Assembly: GCA_003170935.1 (NCBI GenBank) | Contig: PMYA01000032.1 | Span: forward strand, 1-7,383 | Direction of reading: 5' to 3' | DNA from: Methanobacteriota archaeon | Lineage (GTDB): Archaea; Halobacteriota; Bog-38; Methanoflorentales; Methanoflorentaceae | Length of the DNA stretch: 7,383 bases | Part shown: piece by piece, positions 5,879 to 7,383 of the stretch | How the letters are laid out: each line of letters opens with the position of its first letter | Numbering within the stretch: the stretch's first letter is position 1 | Notes under the pieces: generated by a model | The model's database searches: none | What the model was told of the DNA's origin: nothing | Seen by the model: only the letters and a program-made list of their open reading frames with translations | Made by a program: the position numbers and the translations under genes

Positions 5879-7383
5879 ATGAGCGAAAAACCTTACGAAT
5901 TTGATGTTTTTATAAGTCACGCAGATGATGATCACGCCGACGTAGTGTTCCCTCTCGTCGAATTACTTCGTTTTGACTATGGCCTAAAGGTTTGGTATGA
6001 TGACGATAAAGACATAACGACCGCAGGCACTTTAATGGACAAAATTGAGTACGGACTAAAGAACTCTCGATGTGGGGTGCCGATAATAAGCCCCAAATTT
6101 ATTTCTAAACGTGCCGGTTGGATAGGGGATGAACTTGTTGCTCTAATTGACAAACAACATAAAACGGATGAACCAGTATTTTTTCCTGTATGGTTCCGCG
6201 TAACCAAGCAACAAGTGAAAGATTCTTTGCTGATCCTCGCGAATTATGACGCATTAATTCTGAGAGACAAGCGAGAGATCGAGTCACTCGCTCATGACTT
6301 AGCTCAGAAGATCTCCAAGAAACAGCTGCCCAAAAAAAGCAATAGACTAAGCGAAACCAAACAGATTGAACAACTTAATAAGATGGGTGAAGAAGGATTT
6401 ACGGCACTTATCCATCTCTTAAATAATCCAGATATCAAAATACGTCTTGCTGCTATTAGAAAGCTTGGAGAGCGACAAGATGTTCGAGCAATACAGCCGC
6501 TTTTTCAGGTTATAAGGCAAATTCGAGCTGCAAAGATAAATGAAATAAAAGCCGACAGAGATAATTACCTTCTTTTACTCACAACGACAGACAGTTTGGC
6601 GAAAACTGACAAAGCAGCGGTGCCTTCGCTGATTCAAGCTCTAAATGATGAGTATTGGTTAGTCAGATGGGTAGCATTGTCAGCGTTGTGGAAAATAGAA
6701 GATCCAATGATAGTTCTACCCTTAATCGAAAGACTGCACGATAAACAAGTAGATGTCCGTCGCGATGCAGCATATGTACTTGGCGATCGAGGGAGCCTGC
6801 AAGCGACTAAATCGCTGAAGCAGGCCTTGAGAGATGCTGACGAAATAGTGAGGACATATGCACAGGATGCTTTGAATAAAATCTCAGGCGAGGCAGAACT
6901 GGACGAACGAGAGGACACGATGCTGCGTGACCTGTGCAAGGCTGCCAGAAAGCCTTCCGGCTACCTACAGACCGTCCGCAGTTTTAAGGTCTTCGACCCC
7001 TTCGATCCGAGCAACGAGCTGAAAAGAGATGTCGCTCGCTCGCTCGAAGACAAAGGGTACGTAGAAATCACGACTAAAGACTATTCCTTACGGCTCAAAA
7101 AGCCAAAAGGATACGATTACTGCACCGATATCAAAGCACGAGCTCAAAGTGACGAAATAGCGAGGACATATGCACAGGATGCTTTGAATAAAATCTCAGG
7201 CGAGGCAGAACTGGACGAACGAGAGGACACGATGCTGCGTGACCTGTGCAAGGCTGCCAGAAAGCCTTCCGGCTACCTACAGACCGTCCGCAGTTTTAAG
7301 GTCTTCGACCCCTTCGATCCGAGCAACGAGCTGAAAAGAGATGTCGCTCGCTCGCTCGAAGACAAAGGGTACGTAGAAATCAC
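5879..7383 (+). CDS. TIR-domain / HEAT-repeat protein with repeated C-terminal winged-helix-like segment (3' partial)
   Basis: The reading frame is open from ATG 5879 to the window end (501 codons, no stop). Residues about 6-150 form a TIR domain: FDVFISH opens it, G-L-K-V-W-Y-D-D and I-x-x-G follow, and W81-x3-E85-L supplies the Glu expected to be catalytic in NAD-cleaving TIR proteins. Residues about 160-337 are PBS-lyase/HEAT-type repeats (for example D-V-R-R-D-A-A-Y-V-L-G). From about 338 a charged linker leads to a segment (378-412) with L-E-D-K-G-Y-V-E-I and Y-S-L-R-L that looks like a winged helix. Residues 321-424 are then repeated almost exactly from 425. Inference: HEAT repeats and C terminus sense an invader or bind nucleic acid, and TIR kills by NAD depletion. 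ATG 5879 fits the TIR start; its ribosome site is weak, and a tiny upstream ORF ends in an ATGA overlap with it. Confidence 0.85.
   Translation, partial: MSEKPYEFDVFISHADDDHADVVFPLVELLRFDYGLKVWYDDDKDITTAGTLMDKIEYGLKNSRCGVPIISPKFISKRAGWIGDELVALIDKQHKTDEPVFFPVWFRVTKQQVKDSLLILANYDALILRDKREIESLAHDLAQKISKKQLPKKSNRLSETKQIEQLNKMGEEGFTALIHLLNNPDIKIRLAAIRKLGERQDVRAIQPLFQVIRQIRAAKINEIKADRDNYLLLLTTTDSLAKTDKAAVPSLIQALNDEYWLVRWVALSALWKIEDPMIVLPLIERLHDKQVDVRRDAAYVLGDRGSLQATKSLKQALRDADEIVRTYAQDALNKISGEAELDEREDTMLRDLCKAARKPSGYLQTVRSFKVFDPFDPSNELKRDVARSLEDKGYVEITTKDYSLRLKKPKGYDYCTDIKARAQSDEIARTYAQDALNKISGEAELDEREDTMLRDLCKAARKPSGYLQTVRSFKVFDPFDPSNELKRDVARSLEDKGYVEI
6838..7383 (+). repeat. 312-bp in-frame tandem duplication, second copy truncated by window end
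   Basis: Bases 6838-7071 match 7150-7383 over 234 bases with one difference (T at 6849, C at 7161, changing Val to Ala). The period is 312 bases, exactly 104 codons, so the protein frame is kept. The unit covers the last HEAT helix, a charged linker, the winged-helix-like segment and a short C-terminal connector. Copy one is complete (6838-7149); copy two runs off the window. Near identity means very recent duplication, active homogenisation, or an assembly artefact at a contig end. Confidence 0.9.

Noticed and set aside
6634..6939. 101-codon minus-strand frame inside the TIR-HEAT gene
   Set aside because: Low-complexity Ser-rich antisense frame opposite clear HEAT repeats.
2738..7383. Standard Pycsar system made of the cyclase and the TIR gene
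   Set aside because: The genes are over 2 kb apart with a gap and another gene between, and the TIR protein shows no cyclic-nucleotide-binding domain in the visible part.

Overview
The window has five plus-strand protein-coding genes. The whole reading is from sequence and recall of protein families, with no database search. The host looks archaeal, most like a methanogen or ANME-type euryarchaeote. The reasons are TATA-box-like elements (TATATAAAAG at 201-210, CCTTATATAG at 166-175), T-rich tracts rather than hairpin-plus-U terminators, a 34-residue TPR style (AWNNKG...ALEINP) common in Methanosarcinales and relatives, and PBS-lyase-type HEAT repeats. A bacterial origin is not excluded.

Layout. 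Bases 1-298 are a leader with candidate TATA boxes, a recurring GTCGT motif, two small hairpins and a near-perfect Shine-Dalgarno. Three tightly packed genes follow: an HTH/coiled-coil protein (299-1276), an RNase J-like beta-CASP metallo-beta-lactamase-fold hydrolase (1311-2738, probably starting upstream at 1260 across an in-frame TAG), and a class III nucleotidyl cyclase (2738-3721) whose start overlaps the preceding stop by one base. A 574-base stretch without an intact gene (3722-4295) holds what looks like a decayed piece of an HNH-nuclease gene, T-tracts and a candidate promoter. Next come a TPR / PH-like / HNH protein (4296-5804) and a TIR-HEAT protein with a C-terminal winged-helix-like segment (5879 to beyond the window end). 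The last gene contains an in-frame 312-bp tandem duplication, its second copy cut by the window edge.

How the genes may work together (inference). Nucleotidyl cyclase, MBL-fold nuclease, HNH nuclease and TIR NADase are parts typical of anti-phage defence islands and cyclic-nucleotide signalling. HTH + beta-CASP hydrolase + cyclase looks like one transcription unit in which the cyclase could make a cyclic nucleotide that the hydrolase senses, degrades or is controlled by. This does not match the standard Pycsar layout of cyclase next to a TIR or membrane effector. The HNH and TIR genes form a second group, possibly separate defence genes. The most testable oddities are the TAG codon at the start of the hydrolase gene and the near-identical tandem repeat in the TIR gene.
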